Shown: in pieces, positions 41,521-44,559 of the stretch
Numbering within the stretch: position 1 is the first letter of the stretch
Layout: the number at the start of each line of letters is the position of its first letter
NCBI GenBank assembly: GCA_036351575.1
Contig: JAZBPJ010000038.1
Location: 1 to 44,559 of the forward strand
DNA: 44,559 nucleotides
Direction of reading: 5' to 3'
From: JABDPF01 sp036351575
GTDB taxonomy: Bacteria > Pseudomonadota > Gammaproteobacteria > Xanthomonadales > SZUA-36
Made by a program: the position numbers and the translations under genes
The notes under the pieces: model-generated
What the model saw: only the letters and a program-made list of their open reading frames with translations
What the model was told of the DNA's origin: nothing
The model's database searches: none

Positions 41521-42519
41521 GTGAATCTCGAAGATCGACTGGTTCGTTACGAAGACCTCAGGCCCTGCTTTACGGCGTTCATCGATACCCGCACGCCGGG
41601 GAGCGACAAGAAGGAAAATTTCACGGTCATCGGACCGGGGGTCGCAGAGAACCCGGAACAGCACGTTCACATCACGATCCCGCACGGGTTCAATATCGGT
41701 GGCGCGCGCCAGCCGCCGGGATGTCTCAATTCGCAGCACAGCCATCTCACGAATGAAGTCTTCGTGGTGCACTCGGGTCGCTGGGCGTTCCGCTCCGGAG
41801 TCGATGCCCGTGACGGCGAGGTCATTCTGACCGCAGGCGACGTGATCAGCCTGCCTACCGATGTGTTTCGCGGTTTTGAGAACGTTGGGGAAGATCAAGG
41901 ATACCTGTTCGCCATCCTGGGAGGCGACGACCCGGGCCGCGTGCTGTGGGCGCCGCAGGTATTCGATCTCGCCGCTGACTACGGCCTGGTGCTGATGGAA
42001 GACGGCTCCCTGGTGGATACGACAGCCGGCGAAGCGCCCCCGGCCCATTTGAGCCCGATGCCCAGGACGTCTCCCGAACAGGTGGCGGAACACCGTGTGA
42101 TCGACTCTGCCGGCCTGGAGACGATCGTGATTCGCGCACCGCACTACCGTTGGCGCGAAGACTCAGCCCTGTCACGTTTCGAAGGTGTTGAAGAAGCATC
42201 CCTGCTGGGCCCGCCCAACGAGGCGGAGGCACTCCCGGCAGGCAGCCTCGATTGGCCGCATGAGTTCGTATTGCGCGCCTTGCGACTGGAACCGAATGCA
42301 CGGGTGCCTGCGCACCGAAGAGCAGAGGAAGAAGTGCTGTTCGTGCAGCAGGGCCGCATGCAGGTCAACGTCGAAGGCCAGGAAATGGAACTGTCTGCAG
42401 GCGATACCTTCACCACACCGATCGATTCAATACGATCGTTTTCCAACGTTGGCACCGATGATTGTATTGTCTATGTAACCCGTCGGAGCGACCACCCCGA
42501 GGCACCGGAATTCCTATGA
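41521..42519 (+). CDS. two-domain cupin (bicupin)
   Basis: About 332 residues with two cupin barrels: residues about 50-135 (SQHSHLTNEVFVVHSGRW; GDVISLPTDVFRGFENVG) and 250-325 (RVPAHRRAEEEVLFVQQGRM; GDTFTTPIDSIRSFSNVG). The first has H-x-H and E metal ligands; the second keeps H and E. GTG at 41521 is preferred, with AGAGGAG ending 10 bases upstream; ATG at 41512 would leave one base. Bicupins include dioxygenases, decarboxylases and isomerases; function unknown here. Its stop overlaps the symporter ATG (42516-42519). Confidence 0.82.
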   Translation: MNLEDRLVRYEDLRPCFTAFIDTRTPGSDKKENFTVIGPGVAENPEQHVHITIPHGFNIGGARQPPGCLNSQHSHLTNEVFVVHSGRWAFRSGVDARDGEVILTAGDVISLPTDVFRGFENVGEDQGYLFAILGGDDPGRVLWAPQVFDLAADYGLVLMEDGSLVDTTAGEAPPAHLSPMPRTSPEQVAEHRVIDSAGLETIVIRAPHYRWREDSALSRFEGVEEASLLGPPNEAEALPAGSLDWPHEFVLRALRLEPNARVPAHRRAEEEVLFVQQGRMQVNVEGQEMELSAGDTFTTPIDSIRSFSNVGTDDCIVYVTRRSDHPEAPEFL

Positions 42520-44123
42520 GCGTATTTGGCAACCTGGACTGGACGATCGTCGCCGTCTACCTGGCGTGTAACCTGTATCTCGGATACCTCCTGAGCAAGC
42601 GCGTAAGCACCGCCGAGGACTTTTACATCGGCCGAAAAGTCACGCCCTGGTGGGCGATCGGTATCTCGGTGGTCGCAACGTATGTGAGCGCCCTGACTTT
42701 CATGGGCGCACCGGCATGGTCTTACAAGGAAGGCCTGTCCGTGATGGCCATCCACCTGAATTACCCGATTGTCATCGTCGCGGTCATCACGTTTTTTCTG
42801 CCGTTCTTCTTCAACAGCGGCGTTGCGTCCATTTATGAATACCAGGAGCGCCGTTTTGGTCCGAAAGCCCGCGGCCTGATCGGCACGATTTTCCTCATAA
42901 GCCAGTCGGCCACCTCAGCCGCCATCCTGTATGCAACGGCTCTCGTGGTGGAGTTCATTACCGGCGTGCCGGTTATCTATGCCATTTTGATCATGTCCGT
43001 TGTCGCCCTGATCTACACCTCGATGGGCGGAACCACGGCGGTGATCTGGACCGACGTGTTCCAGTCATTTGTGTTATTCGCCGCCGCGTTCATCATCCTG
43101 TTCGGCCTGATCGAATACCTGCCGGGCAACATCGGAGAAACGCTGGTGGATCTCAAGTCCACCGGTAAACTCAATGCCCTCGATTTTTCTGCCGGATTCG
43201 ACCGGGTGACCGGGGCCTGGGCGGGCATTATCGGGATGGCTCTTTTCCATATCACGGTCTATGGAAGCAACCAGATGATGGTGCAGCGGACCCTGGCCTC
43301 CAAGAATATTGGCGACGCCAAGAAATCCTATCTTCTGATGGGCTATTTCGCGCCGGTGATCTACTTTCTTTTTGTCCTCATGGGCGTGCTGTTTTACAAG
43401 TATTACGGCGGGCAGGAGTTCGAGAACGACAATACGATCATCCTCACTTTTGCCGCTGATTACGGATTGCCGGGATTGATGGGCATCATCGCTGCAGCCG
43501 TAATGGCAGCCTCGATGTCGAGCCTGAGCGCGGCATTTCATTCTCTGTCCACGATTTCCACGCTGGATTTCTACCAGCGATATTTCCGCAAGAAAGAGAG
43601 CCCGGAACACTATCTGAAGGTCACCCGGATTTTCACCGTTATCTGGGCATTGGTGATCGTGCTCCCGGCCATCCTGTATTCAAAAACCGGCGGCTCGATC
43701 CTGGAAGTGCTCAGCAAGGTAGGTTCCTTCTTCGTCGGCGCGCAGCTGGGCATGTATGCGCTCGGTTTCTTTTCAAAGCACGCGACCGAGCGCGGTTTAC
43801 TGGTGGGTACCGCGATCGGTTTCGCCATGGTTGCCTATGTCTATTTCTTCACGGAGATCGCCTGGCCCTGGTATTGCCTTATCGGGGCTGCTACCAACTT
43901 CCTGGTGTCCACGGCCGCAAGCATTCTGCTGGATGGAAAGCAGGCTGACTGGTCGCCGTACACCGTCAAGGGTCAGAAGGAGAAGTTCCGCTCAGAAGGT
44001 TTGCCCGAGAAGGACGGCAAATGGTACCTGGTGCCGGGAAAAATGGACCGTGTCAGCTGGATTCTTTTGGCTTATTTTCTCGGCGTCATCGCTTTCCTGG
44101 CGTTCTTCCCGCATTTTTTCTGA
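42516..44123 (+). CDS. sodium:solute symporter, SSS family (second copy)
   Basis: A 535-residue inner-membrane symporter with the same features as 17724-19331: start LYLGYLLSKRVSTAEDFYIGRKVTPWWAIG, the N-Q-M-M-V-Q-R-T-L-A block, and SSLSAAFHSLSTISTLDFYQRYF around the Na+ site. Equal length and alignable motifs point to a duplication. ATG overlaps the cupin stop by four bases. The upstream open frame (from 42462) lies in the cupin gene and is not used. It probably imports the same or a related solute to feed the catabolic operons. Confidence 0.93.
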   Translation: MSVFGNLDWTIVAVYLACNLYLGYLLSKRVSTAEDFYIGRKVTPWWAIGISVVATYVSALTFMGAPAWSYKEGLSVMAIHLNYPIVIVAVITFFLPFFFNSGVASIYEYQERRFGPKARGLIGTIFLISQSATSAAILYATALVVEFITGVPVIYAILIMSVVALIYTSMGGTTAVIWTDVFQSFVLFAAAFIILFGLIEYLPGNIGETLVDLKSTGKLNALDFSAGFDRVTGAWAGIIGMALFHITVYGSNQMMVQRTLASKNIGDAKKSYLLMGYFAPVIYFLFVLMGVLFYKYYGGQEFENDNTIILTFAADYGLPGLMGIIAAAVMAASMSSLSAAFHSLSTISTLDFYQRYFRKKESPEHYLKVTRIFTVIWALVIVLPAILYSKTGGSILEVLSKVGSFFVGAQLGMYALGFFSKHATERGLLVGTAIGFAMVAYVYFFTEIAWPWYCLIGAATNFLVSTAASILLDGKQADWSPYTVKGQKEKFRSEGLPEKDGKWYLVPGKMDRVSWILLAYFLGVIAFLAFFPHFF

Positions 44124-44132
44124 GGGTTCGAG

Positions 44133-44559
44133 ATGAACGGAAAAGAACGTGTATTTGCGGTTTTGCGCCATGAGACGAGCGATCGCGTGCCATGGGTTCC
44201 TTTCGCGGGTGTGCACGCCGGCGGATTGTGTGGCCACAGCGCTGAAGCGGTGCTCAAGGACGGCGACAAACTGTACGAATCGCTCTTGAGAGTGAACGAG
44301 CTCTACCAGCCAGACGGGCAGCCCGTGATCTTTGACCTCCAGGTAGAAGCGGAGATCCTGGGTTGCGAATTGTTGTGGCAGGACAACACGCCACCGTCGG
44401 TGCTTTCGCATCCCCTGGCTTTGGGCGCCGCCCTGGAGAACTTGTCGCTGCCGGGCCCGCAGGACGGTCGGCTGCCGATGATCCTGCAGGTCATGCGCCG
44501 CTGCAAATCCACGATAGGCGAGGATACCGCGCTGTACGGCCTGGTGACCGGGCCGTTCA
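44133..44559 (+). CDS. UroD-fold methyltransferase-like protein, MtaA/CmuA type, 5' part
   Basis: The first 142 codons of a gene running off the window. The start MNGKERVFAVLRHETSDRVP is the standard beginning of UroD-family methyltransferases in corrinoid systems, followed by VPFAGVHAG, YQPDGQPVIFDLQVEAEILG and LYGLVTGPF. The zinc motif would be in the missing part. It lies 9 bases after the symporter gene, preceded by GAGGG. It is a candidate for the second methyltransferase that takes the methyl group from the corrinoid protein, complementing 34837. It differs clearly from the latter in the N-terminal region. Confidence 0.8.
   Translation, partial: MNGKERVFAVLRHETSDRVPWVPFAGVHAGGLCGHSAEAVLKDGDKLYESLLRVNELYQPDGQPVIFDLQVEAEILGCELLWQDNTPPSVLSHPLALGAALENLSLPGPQDGRLPMILQVMRRCKSTIGEDTALYGLVTGPF

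Noticed and set aside
1..44559. Search for tRNA, CRISPR, insertion sequences, integrases and att sites
   Set aside because: None could be recognised by eye; the island shows no mobile-element boundary in this window.

Overview
The window looks like a chromosomal segment of a GC-rich gammaproteobacterium, probably a marine or other oligotrophic heterotroph. The evidence is a tusBCDE cluster, a BamC-like lipoprotein, a seven-iron ferredoxin, a PIN-PhoH protein and an AI-2E/PerM permease on the left. On the right is a large catabolic island with two TonB-dependent receptors and two Na+/solute symporters. Taxonomy is inferred from gene content only. I saw no rRNA, tRNA, CRISPR array, transposase or integrase.

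Left, housekeeping (1-8091): the end of tusD, then tusC, tusB and tusE with 4-nt overlaps; an outer-membrane beta-barrel with its own promoter; a PerM-type permease; an inverted-repeat intergenic element; phoH and bcp on the minus strand; a BamC-like lipoprotein; fdxA; and a type I/II-like asparaginase. Strong hairpins close several of these units.

Middle, uptake and periplasmic/cytoplasmic processing (8095-29766): two parallel modules. Each has one TonB-dependent receptor, one type-A and one type-B tandem-domain SnoaL/NTF2-like protein, one exported alpha/beta hydrolase and one TPR-sulfotransferase. Module 1 also carries a sodium:solute symporter and a single-domain SnoaL protein. Its sulfotransferase overlaps a DUF1638 gene, which overlaps a RACo-type corrinoid activator.

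Right, catabolism (29921-44559): a long plus-strand run starts with a corrinoid protein and continues with an SMP-30/gluconolactonase-like protein, an Ldh2-family dehydrogenase, a creatininase-family hydrolase, an L-fucose-isomerase-like protein, a UroD-fold methyltransferase-like protein, an HpcH/HpaI aldolase and an SDR. A minus-strand operon (HisD-like dehydrogenase, LacI regulator, alpha/beta hydrolase) diverges from a second plus-strand operon (SDR, bicupin, second symporter, second UroD-like protein cut by the window end).

Working model (inference): the locus imports one or a few related, probably O- or N-methylated and ester- or lactone-bearing, polyol- or sugar-like compounds. Esters are cleaved outside the inner membrane, the product enters by Na+ symport, the methyl group goes to a corrinoid protein kept active by the RACo/DUF1638 pair, and the carbon skeleton is oxidised, ring-opened and cut by the aldolase. 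An imperfect palindrome around TTCGAA, best form ATTGACTTCGAAGTCAAT, recurs in nearly every AT-rich promoter gap of the island. It is a candidate operator, plausibly for the LacI-family protein. I do not recognise this exact gene combination as a described pathway; the substrate is unknown.
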